This document shows, piece after piece, positions 16,459 to 23,961 of a stretch of DNA of 46,481 nt (position 1 is its first letter; each line of letters begins with the position of its first letter). The notes below the pieces were generated by a model that was given only the letters and a program-made list of their open reading frames with translations, had not been told where the DNA came from and searched no databases. This DNA is from an uncultured Lentisphaeraceae bacterium (lineage in GTDB: Bacteria; Verrucomicrobiota; Kiritimatiellia; RFP12; DVOR01). Position numbers and translations under genes: made by a program. Where the stretch lies: assembly GCA_949289005.1 (NCBI GenBank), contig CASEMQ010000032.1:1-46481 (forward strand). Reading direction: 5' to 3'.

Positions 16459-19185
16459 ATGGCAACGAAGAAACCCGCCGCCAAGGCCACGAAGGCCGCC
16501 GCGGAGAAGGCTCCCGCCAAGGTGCCCGCCCCTGTCCAGCCGGCCGCGCCGGCGCCGACCGACGAGGAGGGGCTCAAGGAGCTCGACGAGCTCATGGAGC
16601 GCGTGAAGAAGGCGCAGGCCATCTACGCGACGTACACCCAGGAGCAGGTGGACAAGATCTTCCGCGAGTGCGCGCTTTCGGCGTGCGCCCATCGCATCGA
16701 GTTGGCCAAGATGGCCGTCGAGGAGACGGGCATGGGCGTGGTGGAGGACAAGGTGACGAAGAACCACTTTGCCTCCGAGTACATCTACAACGCCTACAAG
16801 GACATCAAGACCTGCGGCGAGCTGGAGCATGACGAGACCTACGGCATCAGCCGCGTGGCCGAGCCGCTGGGCATCATCGCGGGCATCGTGCCGACCACGA
16901 ACCCCACCTCCACCGCCATCTTCAAGGCGCTCTTGGCGCTGAAGACCCGCAACGGCATCGTCTTCAGCCCGCACCCGCGCGCCAAGAACTCCACCTACGC
17001 CGCGGCGATGATCATCGAGCGCGCGGCCGTGCGCGCCGGCGCCCCCGAGGGCATCGTGGGCTGCATCAAGCACCCGACCATGGCCGTTTCCGCCGCGCTG
17101 ATGCACCACAAGTACACCAACCTGATCCTGGCCACCGGCGGCCCGGGCATGGTGAAGGCAGCCTATTCCTCCGGCCGGCCGGCCATCGGCGTGGGCGCGG
17201 GCAACACCCCGGCGCTCATCGACGAGACCGCGCACATCAAGATGGCCGTCTCCTCCATCCTGATGTCCAAGACCTTCGACAACGGCATGATCTGCGCCTC
17301 CGAGCAGTCCGTCATCGTCGCCGAGAGCATCTATGACGAGGTGAAGAAGGAGTTCCTCGCCCGCGGCGCCTACATCCTCAACGCCGCCGAGCGCGCCAAG
17401 GTCGCCGCCACCATCTTCGTCGACGGCAAGCTCAACGCCAAGATCGTCGGCCAGCCCGCCTGGAAGATTGCCGAGATGGCCGGCATCAAGGTGCCCAAGG
17501 AGGCCAAGGTGCTCATCGGCGAGACCAAGGACATCACGATGGGCCCCGAGGAGCCCTTCGCGCACGAGAAGCTCTCGCCCGTCCTGGCCCTCTACAAGTG
17601 CAAGAACTTCGAGGAAGGCGCCATGATGGCCAAGAAGCTCATCGAGGCCGGCGGCCTGGGCCACACCTCCGTGCTCTACACCAACCCGCACAACAACGAC
17701 CGCATCAAGACCTACGGCTCGCTCGTCGAGACCGGCCGCGTGCTGGTGAACATCCCTGCCTCGCAGGGCGCCATCGGCGATCTCTACAACTTCAAGCTGG
17801 CGCCCTCCCTGACGCTCGGCTGCGGCAGCTGGGGCGGCAACGCCGTCTCGGAAAACATCGGAGTCAAGCACCTCATGAACATCAAGACCATTGCCGCCCG
17901 CCGCGAGAACATGCTCTGGTTCAAGGTCCCGCCGAAGGTCTACTTCAAGTTCGGCTGCCTGCCCTTCGCCCTCAAGGAGCTCAGCGACCGCAAGCGCGCC
18001 TTCCTGGTCACCGACAAGCCCCTCTTCGACCTCGGCTACACCGACAAGGTCACCAAAGTCTTCGAGGAGATGGGCATCGAGACCGAGATCTTCCACGACG
18101 TGAAGCCCGACCCGGACACCGACACCATCGAGGCCGGCCTGGAGCGCATGAACACCTTCAAGCCCGACCTCATCGTGGCCCTCGGCGGCGGCTCGCCCAT
18201 GGACGCGGCCAAGATGATGTGGCTGCGCTACGAGAACCCCGACGCCAAGTTCGAGGACATGGCCATGCGCTTCATGGACATCGAGAAGCGCATCTACACC
18301 TTCCCCAAACTCGGCGCCAAGGCCATGATGGTGGCCATCCCCACCACCTCCGGCACCGGCTCGGAAGTGACGCCCTTCGCCGTCGTCACCGACAGCCGCA
18401 CCCACAAGAAGTATCCCATCGCCGACTACGCGCTGACGCCCGACATGGCCATCGCCGACCCCGAGCTGGTCCTCTCCATGCCCCGCGGCCTCACCGCCGC
18501 CTCCGGCATCGACGCGCTCGTCCACGCCCTCGAGGCCATGGTCTCCGTCCTCTCCACCGAGTGGAGCAACGCCCTCAGCCTCGAGGCCGCCCGCCTCGTC
18601 TTCAAGTACCTCAAGCTGAGCTACGACGAGGGCGCCAACAACCGCAAGGCTCGCGAGAAGATGCACTACGCCAGCAACATCGCCGGCATGGCCTTCGCCA
18701 ACGCCTTCCTCGGTCTCTGCCACTCCATGGCCCACAAACTCGGCGCCAAGTACAACATCCCGCACGGCATCGCGAACGCGCTCCTCATCTGCGACGTCAT
18801 CCGCTACAACGCCGTCGAGAACCCCGCCAAGCAGGCCATCTTCCCGCAGTACACCTATCCCATGGCCCGCTCCCGCTATGCCCGCGTCGCCGACGTCGTC
18901 GGCCTCGCCCACGGCAAGAGCGACGCCGAGAAGGTCGAGGCCCTCATCGCCGCCATCGCCAAGCTCAAGAAGGAAGTCAACATCCCCGACTCCATCCAGG
19001 CTTGGGGCGTCCCCGAGGACGAGTTCCTGCGCAACCTCGACGCCCTCTCCGAGGACGCCTTCGACGATCAGTGCACCCCGGCCAACCCCCGCTACCCGCT
19101 GATCAAGGAAATCCGCGAGATCTACCTCAAGGCCTACTACGGCCCCAAGTACAAAGCCTCGCCCGATGCCCCCAAAATCGACTGA
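16459..19185 (+). CDS. adhE: Bifunctional acetaldehyde-CoA/alcohol dehydrogenase
   Basis: A 908-residue fusion enzyme reducing acetyl-CoA to acetaldehyde and then ethanol with two NADH, a classic fermentative redox sink. The N-terminal aldehyde dehydrogenase half shows PLGIIAGIVPTTNPTS and the catalytic cysteine C279 in FDNGMICASEQS. The C-terminal iron-dependent alcohol dehydrogenase half begins near residue 493 and carries GGGSPMDAAK, PTTSGTGSEVTPF and the metal ligands in GIDALVHALEA and the later HSMAHKLG and IPHG. AdhE assembles into filaments (spirosomes). The first 35 residues are an Ala/Lys/Pro-rich extension not typical of AdhE. The protein points to an anaerobic or fermentative host. 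It has its own promoter and terminator, so it is monocistronic. Confidence 0.97.
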   Translation: MATKKPAAKATKAAAEKAPAKVPAPVQPAAPAPTDEEGLKELDELMERVKKAQAIYATYTQEQVDKIFRECALSACAHRIELAKMAVEETGMGVVEDKVTKNHFASEYIYNAYKDIKTCGELEHDETYGISRVAEPLGIIAGIVPTTNPTSTAIFKALLALKTRNGIVFSPHPRAKNSTYAAAMIIERAAVRAGAPEGIVGCIKHPTMAVSAALMHHKYTNLILATGGPGMVKAAYSSGRPAIGVGAGNTPALIDETAHIKMAVSSILMSKTFDNGMICASEQSVIVAESIYDEVKKEFLARGAYILNAAERAKVAATIFVDGKLNAKIVGQPAWKIAEMAGIKVPKEAKVLIGETKDITMGPEEPFAHEKLSPVLALYKCKNFEEGAMMAKKLIEAGGLGHTSVLYTNPHNNDRIKTYGSLVETGRVLVNIPASQGAIGDLYNFKLAPSLTLGCGSWGGNAVSENIGVKHLMNIKTIAARRENMLWFKVPPKVYFKFGCLPFALKELSDRKRAFLVTDKPLFDLGYTDKVTKVFEEMGIETEIFHDVKPDPDTDTIEAGLERMNTFKPDLIVALGGGSPMDAAKMMWLRYENPDAKFEDMAMRFMDIEKRIYTFPKLGAKAMMVAIPTTSGTGSEVTPFAVVTDSRTHKKYPIADYALTPDMAIADPELVLSMPRGLTAASGIDALVHALEAMVSVLSTEWSNALSLEAARLVFKYLKLSYDEGANNRKAREKMHYASNIAGMAFANAFLGLCHSMAHKLGAKYNIPHGIANALLICDVIRYNAVENPAKQAIFPQYTYPMARSRYARVADVVGLAHGKSDAEKVEALIAAIAKLKKEVNIPDSIQAWGVPEDEFLRNLDALSEDAFDDQCTPANPRYPLIKEIREIYLKAYYGPKYKASPDAPKID

Positions 19186-19205
19186 GCCCCCTCGGCCGAA
19201 GGCAC

Positions 19206-19240
19206 AAAAAAGCCCCCGCGCCCCGCGCGGGGGCTTTTTT
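19206..19240. terminator. Rho-independent terminator after adhE
   Basis: AAAAAAGCCCCCGCG pairs perfectly with CGCGGGGGCTTTTTT around a 5-nt loop. The A run on the 5' side makes it work on either strand in principle. Confidence 0.93.
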
Positions 19241-19267
19241 CGCATGATTTGTGCCAATGAATGACAC

Positions 19268-19296
19268 TTGCCCCCCCCCTTGTCTTATGCTATCAT
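19268..19296 (+). promoter_or_regulatory. Poly-C-spacer promoter of PEP-CTERM gene 2 (P5)
   Basis: TTGCCC at 19268-19273 and TATCAT at 19291-19296 are exactly 17 nt apart, with TGC before the -10. Nine C (19271-19279) span the end of the -35 and the start of the spacer. Slippage here would change both the spacing and the -35 sequence context. Confidence 0.55.
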
Positions 19297-19347
19297 TCCC
19301 ACCGGATGTCGGCGGAAGGCCGACGCCATTGGAAGGGAACAGACAGC

Positions 19348-20019
19348 ATGAAAAGACTTATCCTTGCGTTCGCCGCGATGCTCACCGCGGCTTTTGTCGG
19401 CGCCGCGTCCGTCGATTGGCATCAGGCCTCCTCGCCCTCGGGGCAGGTCGTTGGGAACTTGGGCACCACCTACTACGCCAATCTCGACTTCGCCATCTCC
19501 GCGACGATCACTGTCAATACCGTCCCCTCCAGCAAGGACATCTTCGGTCTTTCCAGCGATAGCAATCTCATGGGAGGGTCGGTGGCCAAGGTCTCCATCG
19601 CCAAGAATGGCACGTTTTCCATCTGGGGGCAGGGGCGCGGAAATCAGCAGAGCGCGGAATCCTCGTTCAGGGTCCAGGCGGGGCAGACGTATCGCCTCTC
19701 CTTGGTCGTCGAGCGTGGCCCAAACTCGGACACGCCCTCCGCCTATGACACGCTCACTCTCTACGTCGACGGCACGGCCATCGCCACCTTGGAGCTCACC
19801 AACGGCAACATGGCCAGCCCGCTCAAGAACGCCATCCTTCCCTCGGTCGACGGGGTCGTCATCGAGGAGGCGCTGACCTATCGCCCGGAGGCGGGCGAGG
19901 ACATCCATGAGGTCGGCAAGATTTATTCCGAGAACGGCACAATCGTCCCCGAGCCGACCGCGCTTGCCTTGCTCGCTCTCGGCATGGCCGGGCTGGTGCT
20001 CCGCCGCCGTGCCGTGTGA
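19348..20019 (+). CDS. PEP-CTERM surface protein 2
   Basis: A 223-residue exported protein with a signal peptide (MKRLILAFAAMLTAAF, cut near residue 20) and a C-terminal PEP-CTERM tail, PEPTALALLALG then a hydrophobic helix and RRR. The body is beta-rich. The segment YRLSLVVERG...YDTLTLYVDG looks like the sugar-binding-type jelly roll of LamG/concanavalin-like domains, but no binding residues can be named. The start at 19348 follows GGAAGGGAA; an upstream in-frame ATG at 19261 lies inside the promoter and is discarded. It lies tail to tail with PEP-CTERM gene 3. Confidence 0.83.
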   Translation: MKRLILAFAAMLTAAFVGAASVDWHQASSPSGQVVGNLGTTYYANLDFAISATITVNTVPSSKDIFGLSSDSNLMGGSVAKVSIAKNGTFSIWGQGRGNQQSAESSFRVQAGQTYRLSLVVERGPNSDTPSAYDTLTLYVDGTAIATLELTNGNMASPLKNAILPSVDGVVIEEALTYRPEAGEDIHEVGKIYSENGTIVPEPTALALLALGMAGLVLRRRAV

Positions 20020-20038
20020 GGCGCGTCTCTACGGCACG

Positions 20039-20074
20039 AAAAAGCCCCGAGCCTCACGGCCCGGGGCTTTTTTT
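20039..20074. terminator. Shared terminator between convergent PEP-CTERM genes
   Basis: AAAAAGCCCCG and CGGGGCTTTTTTT form the outer stem, with an inner GCC/GGC pairing. It lies between the stop of the plus-strand gene (20019) and the stop of the minus-strand gene (20091). Confidence 0.9.
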
Positions 20075-20090
20075 GTCGGTGCGCCAAAGG

Positions 20091-20831
20091 TCACGCCGCG
20101 CGGCGGCGAAGCGCCAGCCCCGCGGCCCCCAATGCCAGGAGCGCCAAGGCGGTCGGCTCGGGGATCGCGTACGTCGTGGAATACTCCAGCCAGTCGTTCC
20201 CCTTCCAGATGCCGTTGCCGGCCTCGGTCAGCTCGGCGATCTGGCCGCCGTAACCGGCGCCGCCGCTTTGCGTGCCGGAAATGATCTCGCGGAGGGTCTC
20301 GCCCTCGCCGAAGGCATCTTGGAGCGTCCCCAGGAGCGTGTCGTTGACGTAGGCCGAGAGGGTGTTCGCGGAGGCGTCATACTCGAAGACCAGGGTCGCC
20401 GTGCCGGCCTTGGCCGCGATGGCGCCCACGAGCCCGGCCTCGCCGCCCTCTTTGCCGGCGTCGCGCAAGTCCCCGTCGTAGAGGTGCCACGTGGCGCCGC
20501 CCTTCCCGTCGCCCTGCAGGGCGATCGACAGGGAGTCCAAAAATCCCGTGACGTTGTTGAAGTCGACGTTGAGCGCCAGCGCCGCGTAGATGCCGGTGCC
20601 GTCCTTGAAGCCGGCGCTGAGATCCAGCGTGGCGGAGACGGCGAAGTCCGTGCTCAGCGTCTTCACGTTTTCCGGGAGTGTCCCCTGCGGGGTGTACCAG
20701 CAACAGACCACACCGTTTGCCGAGGAGGATCCAACATCCAGCTTTTGCCAGCCAGACCAGTTCGTGGGCAGCGCGGCGGCTGCGCCCGCAAGGGCACACG
20801 CGCAAAGCGCGGCGAGACCGAATCGTTCCAT
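20091..20831 (-). CDS. PEP-CTERM surface protein 3
   Basis: A 246-residue exported protein on the minus strand. Signal peptide MERFGLAALCACALAGAAAA, then a beta-rich body with a segment (TLVFEYDASANTLSAYVND) typical of concanavalin-like or LamG-type jelly rolls. The C-terminus is PEPTALALLALG, helix, RRR. Two cysteines (CCW) sit near the start of the mature part. The ATG at 20831 is preceded by AAAGGAA; a longer in-frame start at 20909 falls in the -35 region and is rejected. With the other two it forms a local family sharing tail, signal and promoter type but little body sequence. Confidence 0.83.
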   Translation of the reverse strand: MERFGLAALCACALAGAAAALPTNWSGWQKLDVGSSSANGVVCCWYTPQGTLPENVKTLSTDFAVSATLDLSAGFKDGTGIYAALALNVDFNNVTGFLDSLSIALQGDGKGGATWHLYDGDLRDAGKEGGEAGLVGAIAAKAGTATLVFEYDASANTLSAYVNDTLLGTLQDAFGEGETLREIISGTQSGGAGYGGQIAELTEAGNGIWKGNDWLEYSTTYAIPEPTALALLALGAAGLALRRRAA

Positions 20832-20881
20832 CGATGTTCCTTTCGTTTCGTTGGCAAGGCCAATCCTCCCAACGTCGCCAC

Positions 20882-20913
20882 GGTATACCGCCCCCCCCCC
20901 CATATCCATGCAA
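20882..20913 (-). promoter_or_regulatory. Poly-G-spacer promoter of PEP-CTERM gene 3 (P4)
   Basis: Read on the minus strand: TTGCAT (20913-20908), GGATAT, eleven G (20901-20891), CGG and TATACC (20887-20882). The spacer is 20 nt, longer than optimal. Upstream GCGAAAAACGC resembles the sequences before the other poly-G promoters. Confidence 0.5.
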
Positions 20914-20963
20914 GCGTTTTTCGCTTTTTTGGGGGAGAGGGTAGGGGGCGGCGCGGGTGGCGC

Positions 20964-22382
20964 TTAGCGGGGGTCGAGGACGATGTGGACTTGGATGAGG
21001 CGGGAGATGGGGAGGAGGTAGTCGCGGTAGAGCATGGCGATGTGGCGCGCGACGGGGTCGGGGAGGCCTTCGCGTGCGGCGTTGGTTTGGGTGCGGAGGA
21101 GGACGAGGCGCTCGACCTCCTCGTTGAGGAGCGCGGCCTCGACCTTGGCGGGGTCGCCGGAGGCGGCGGCGGCGCGAAGCGCGGGGGCCTGCTCGATGCG
21201 TTTGCGCGCGATGACGCGGGTGGCGAAGCGGAAGCGGCGGGCGAGGGCTGCGATGGCGGCGGTGTCGGCATGAAGGGCACCGCGGGGCTCGGGGTCGTCG
21301 CCGGGCTCGGCGATGCAGGGGGCGACGGTGGTGAGGTAGAAGCGGCGGAGGGCGCGGGTTTGGTCGGTGGCGTCGCCGGAGGCGAAGGCTTTGGCCAGCT
21401 CGTCGAGGGGGATGGGCTCGGCGTGGGCGTAGAGGCCGGGGTTGAGGCGGAAGCGGCTGCGCGCGGCGAAGGCGCCCAGGAGCGTGGCATCGATGTCGGC
21501 GATCATCGCGCGGAGGTTGGAGAGGGCGGTGGTGCCGGTGTCGTTGGGGACGGAGGGCTGGGTGGCGATGGTGTAGGAGCCGAGGAGGCGCACGTCGCGG
21601 GCGACGGCCTTGAGGGCGGCGAGCACGGTGGCGAGCGGCTGGCCGGAGGCGCCGATGAGCAGCTCCAGGAAGAAGCCGTATTTCCACTTTTCGCCGAGGA
21701 TGGGGCGCGATTGGATGAAGGTGAGGTCGATGCCGCGCAGGGGGGTGAGCAGCTCGAGGAGGGAGCCGGGGCGGTCGTCGATGGTGGCGTAGAGGAGGGC
21801 GTGGGTGGGGGGCAGGGGGCTGGGCGAGCCGTGCGGGTCGCCGGGGGTGTGGGCCTCGAGGCGGAAGAAGCGGGTGGTGTTGCCCCGGGTGTCTTGGATG
21901 TCGGGGCGGCGGAGGGTGAGGCCGTAGCGCGTGGCGGTGGTCTCGCCGGCCACCGCGCCCAGGGTGGGGTCCTCGGCGGCGAGGCGGGCGGCCTCGGCGG
22001 TGGAGGAGACGGGGATGAGGGGCAACCCGGGGTAGATGCGCGCCAGGGTGGCGCGGCATTGGGCGAGGGCCTCGGCCTTGGAGAGGATTTTGGCCAGGGG
22101 GGTGGTGAGGTCTTTGGAGAGGAGGTGTTGGTGGACGGGGATGGCGCGGCACTCCACGGCCTGGAGGGCGGGGGTGGCGGCCAGCAGGTCCATCACCTCG
22201 GTGACGAAGCCTTGCGTGGTGTTCTCGAAGGGCACCACGGCCGCGCCGCCGGGGTCGGCGGCCACGCGGCGGAAGACTTCGCGCAGGTCGGCGCAGGGCG
22301 TGGGCGTCTCGCCCGCGTGCGCCATGCGCGTGGCCGCGCGGTGCGAGAAGGTCTCTTCCGGGCCAAGATAGTAAAGGTTCAT
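20964..22382 (-). CDS. pheA: Prephenate dehydratase-ACT protein with C-terminal chorismate-mutase-like domains
   Basis: A 472-residue enzyme for phenylalanine synthesis. Residues 1-180 are prephenate dehydratase: YYLGPEETFSHRAA, VVPFENTTQGFV, and the catalytic TTRFF at 169-173. Residues 194-275 are an ACT regulatory domain (DDRPGSLLELLTPL), where Phe normally binds. Residues 287-472 are all helical. NLRAMIADIDATLLGAFAARSRF at the start looks like helix 1 of an AroQ chorismate mutase, and 374-472 again resembles an AroQ-type bundle. In the usual P-protein the mutase comes first; here it would be last and possibly doubled. Activity of these domains is inferred. The gene follows the DAHP synthase gene by 58 nt in one operon. 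Start at 22382 behind GAGGGACG. Confidence 0.85.
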   Translation of the reverse strand: MNLYYLGPEETFSHRAATRMAHAGETPTPCADLREVFRRVAADPGGAAVVPFENTTQGFVTEVMDLLAATPALQAVECRAIPVHQHLLSKDLTTPLAKILSKAEALAQCRATLARIYPGLPLIPVSSTAEAARLAAEDPTLGAVAGETTATRYGLTLRRPDIQDTRGNTTRFFRLEAHTPGDPHGSPSPLPPTHALLYATIDDRPGSLLELLTPLRGIDLTFIQSRPILGEKWKYGFFLELLIGASGQPLATVLAALKAVARDVRLLGSYTIATQPSVPNDTGTTALSNLRAMIADIDATLLGAFAARSRFRLNPGLYAHAEPIPLDELAKAFASGDATDQTRALRRFYLTTVAPCIAEPGDDPEPRGALHADTAAIAALARRFRFATRVIARKRIEQAPALRAAAASGDPAKVEAALLNEEVERLVLLRTQTNAAREGLPDPVARHIAMLYRDYLLPISRLIQVHIVLDPR

Positions 22383-22405
22383 CGTCCCTCTCCCTCCAAA
22401 GTTTG

Positions 22406-22435
22406 GCGGGCGGGGCGGCACGCCGCCCCGCCCGC
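22406..22435 (-). other. Intercistronic GC hairpin between the DAHP synthase gene and pheA
   Basis: A 14-bp perfect inverted repeat (GCGGGCGGGGCGGC and its complement) separated by 2 nt occupies most of the 58-nt gap. There is no T run on the minus strand, so it is more likely an mRNA-stabilising or processing hairpin than a terminator. Confidence 0.6.
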
Positions 22436-22440
22436 GACGC

Positions 22441-23466
22441 TCACGCCTTGCGGGTGGCGGCGGCCAGCTCGCGCCAGGGCGCGATGGCCTTGAGGTAGTC
22501 GCCGAATTGGGCGGAGGGAATCTGCTGGGCGGCGTCGGAGAAGGCGTGCTTCGGGTCGGGGTGGGTCTCGACGAGGAGGCCGTCGCAGCCGGCGCCGAGG
22601 GCGGCGCGCGAGAGGGGCAGCACCAGCTCGAGTTTGCCGCCGCCGTGCGAGGGGTCGGCCACGATGGGCAGGTGGGTGAGGCGCTTGGTGGCCGCCAGCG
22701 AGCCCAGGTCCAGGCAGTTGCGGGTGATTTGCTCGTAGGTGCGGATGCCGCGCTCGCAGAGGATGACGTCGTGGCAGCCGTTGGCCATCAGGTATTCGGC
22801 GCTCTGGAGCCATTCCTCGACGGTGCCGGCGATGCCGCGCTTGAGGATGACGGGCTTGCCGGCCTTGCCCAGGCGTTCGAGCAGGTCGTAGTTCTGCGAG
22901 TTGCGGGCGCCCACCTGGAAGACGTCGCTCACGTCCATCAGGCCCTCGATCTGCGTCGGCCCGGGCACCTCGGTGATGTAGGCGATGTCGGGGAAGTCGC
23001 GCTTCACCTCGCGCAGCACGCGGATGCCCTCCTCCTTCAGCCCCTGGAAGTCGTAGGTGGAGGTGCGCGGCTTGTAGACCATCGCGCGGATCACGCGGAT
23101 GCCCAGCTTCACCAGGTCGGCCACCACGGCATGGAATTGGTCATAGCTCTCCACCGCGCACGGGCCGGCCAACACCGGGATGTTGCCGCCGCCGATTTTG
23201 GTGCCTTTGATGTCGATGACCGTGTCTTCCTGCTTGAAGTCGCGGGAGACGAGTTTGTATTTCTTGCTCACGTGGATGATTTCCTGGACGGTGGGGAGCG
23301 CCTCGAGCTGCGCCACGGTTTGCGGGTTGATTTCGCTGCCGATGCAGGCGATGATCGTCTGGTCGGAGCCTGTCGTCACGCGCGGCTGGTATCGCAACGA
23401 GGTGATCCAGTCGCAGATGGTCTGCACGTCGGCCTGCGTGGCCGTGGGCTTCATGATGATGATCAT
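22441..23466 (-). CDS. aroF: 3-deoxy-7-phosphoheptulonate (DAHP) synthase, type I-beta
   Basis: A 341-residue enzyme condensing phosphoenolpyruvate and erythrose-4-phosphate, the first step of aromatic synthesis. Residues 1 to about 75 form a ferredoxin-like regulatory domain. The barrel follows with VLAGPCAVES, RAMVYKPRTSTYDFQG, EVPGPTQIEGL, QVGARNSQNYDLL, VILKRGIAGTVEEWL, and the metal-binding VADPSHGGGK. This matches the Thermotoga/Bacillus-type enzymes with an N-terminal domain. The start is the ATG at 23466, about 10 nt after AAAGGGA. It lies downstream of a Phe/Tyr leader peptide and attenuator and upstream of pheA, so the operon feeds and is controlled by Phe/Tyr supply. Confidence 0.94.
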   Translation of the reverse strand: MIIIMKPTATQADVQTICDWITSLRYQPRVTTGSDQTIIACIGSEINPQTVAQLEALPTVQEIIHVSKKYKLVSRDFKQEDTVIDIKGTKIGGGNIPVLAGPCAVESYDQFHAVVADLVKLGIRVIRAMVYKPRTSTYDFQGLKEEGIRVLREVKRDFPDIAYITEVPGPTQIEGLMDVSDVFQVGARNSQNYDLLERLGKAGKPVILKRGIAGTVEEWLQSAEYLMANGCHDVILCERGIRTYEQITRNCLDLGSLAATKRLTHLPIVADPSHGGGKLELVLPLSRAALGAGCDGLLVETHPDPKHAFSDAAQQIPSAQFGDYLKAIAPWRELAAATRKA

Positions 23467-23492
23467 GGGGTCATCCCTTTCTCTTGACAATG

Positions 23493-23523
23493 AAAAGCCG
23501 CACACCCCGGCGGGGCGCGCGGC
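23493..23523 (-). terminator. Attenuator (terminator hairpin) before the DAHP synthase gene
   Basis: On the minus strand a 12-bp stem (GCCGCGCGCCCC with GGGGTGTGCGGC, two G-T pairs) with a 3-nt loop is followed by TTTT. It begins 26 nt after the leader-peptide stop and ends before the ribosome site. Its 5' arm GCCGCGCG (23523-23516) is also perfectly complementary to CGCGCGGC within the leader peptide gene (23575-23568). The two pairings are mutually exclusive, as required for attenuation. Confidence 0.8.
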
Positions 23524-23549
23524 GTTCGGTCTTCCCTTCGTTTGTGCAA

Positions 23550-23612
23550 TCACCGAGAGGGCCGAGCGCCGCGCGGTCCAAAGTAAAAGCCAAAGCGAAA
23601 GTAACGTTTCAT
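23550..23612 (-). CDS. Phe/Tyr-rich leader peptide
   Basis: A 20-codon frame beginning MKRYFRFGFYF, with four Phe and two Tyr codons among codons 4-11, ending with TGA at 23550. It lies between a promoter and the attenuator hairpin of the aromatic operon. This is the arrangement of pheA/trp-type leader peptides: a ribosome stalled on Phe/Tyr codons would free codons 13-15 (CCG CGC GGC) to pair with the 5' arm of the terminator and let transcription continue. A ribosome reaching the stop would mask that segment and allow termination. The start is close behind the -10, so the leader mRNA may be nearly leaderless. Confidence 0.82.
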   Translation of the reverse strand: MKRYFRFGFYFGPRGARPSR

Positions 23613-23622
23613 AACTGCCCCA

Positions 23623-23652
23623 AAGATACACCTTTCCCGGCCGCCCCGTCAA
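23623..23652 (-). promoter_or_regulatory. Promoter of the aromatic (leader-DAHP synthase-pheA) operon
   Basis: On the minus strand TTGACG (23652-23647), an 18-nt spacer and TATCTT (23628-23623). An A-rich GCGAAAAAAGCGC sits just upstream of the -35. Transcription would begin about 3-4 nt before the leader-peptide ATG. Confidence 0.6.
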
Positions 23653-23860
23653 GCGCTTTTTTCGCAAAACCCCTTTTCGCCCCGCCAACGACACCACCAC
23701 CCAAGCCCCCGAACCCTCGATGGCGCCCGGGGAAACTTACGCCGAGCCGGGGAAAGAGGTCGAAAAAACGGCCAAAGACCGCATTGTGGGCACCGAGGAG
23801 GCCGTGCGACATAAAAATCCCCCGCTTCTCTCCCATTCCATCTTCCTTTGCCATACGGGC

Positions 23861-23940
23861 GAACCGAACGCGCACGGCCCCACCCGTCGCCCCGCAGGGG
23901 CGTCCTGTTCGCTGTTCTCTGCTCACTCATTTGCTATAAT
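23861..23940 (+). repeat. Promoter-bearing repeat, copy A
   Basis: About 80 nt, from GAACCGAACG through GCCCCGCAGGGGC (a small palindrome) to TTTGCTATAAT. It matches 42923-43009 with scattered substitutions and a 7-9 nt length difference. In both places it ends in an extended -10 box serving the next gene. Confidence 0.75.
23932..23940 (+). promoter_or_regulatory. Extended -10 box of the ExbB-type operon
   Basis: TGCTATAAT ends 21 nt before ATG 23962. Unlike the leaderless cases, a strong AAAGGAG ribosome site (23951-23957) lies in the short leader. Confidence 0.7.
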
Positions 23941-23961
23941 GGGCAAATCGAAAGGAGTGGC

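Larger units (their letters stand above)
23613..23961. other. Divergent intergenic region between the aromatic operon and the ExbB-type operon
   Basis: About 350 nt without a gene. It holds the minus-strand promoter of the leader peptide near 23623-23652 and the plus-strand repeat/promoter at 23861-23940. The centre (about 23660-23860) shows no coding potential and no clear signal. Confidence 0.6.

Noticed and set aside
19261..19347. Longer N-terminus for PEP-CTERM protein 2
   Set aside because: The extra 29 codons cover the promoter and destroy the signal peptide position.
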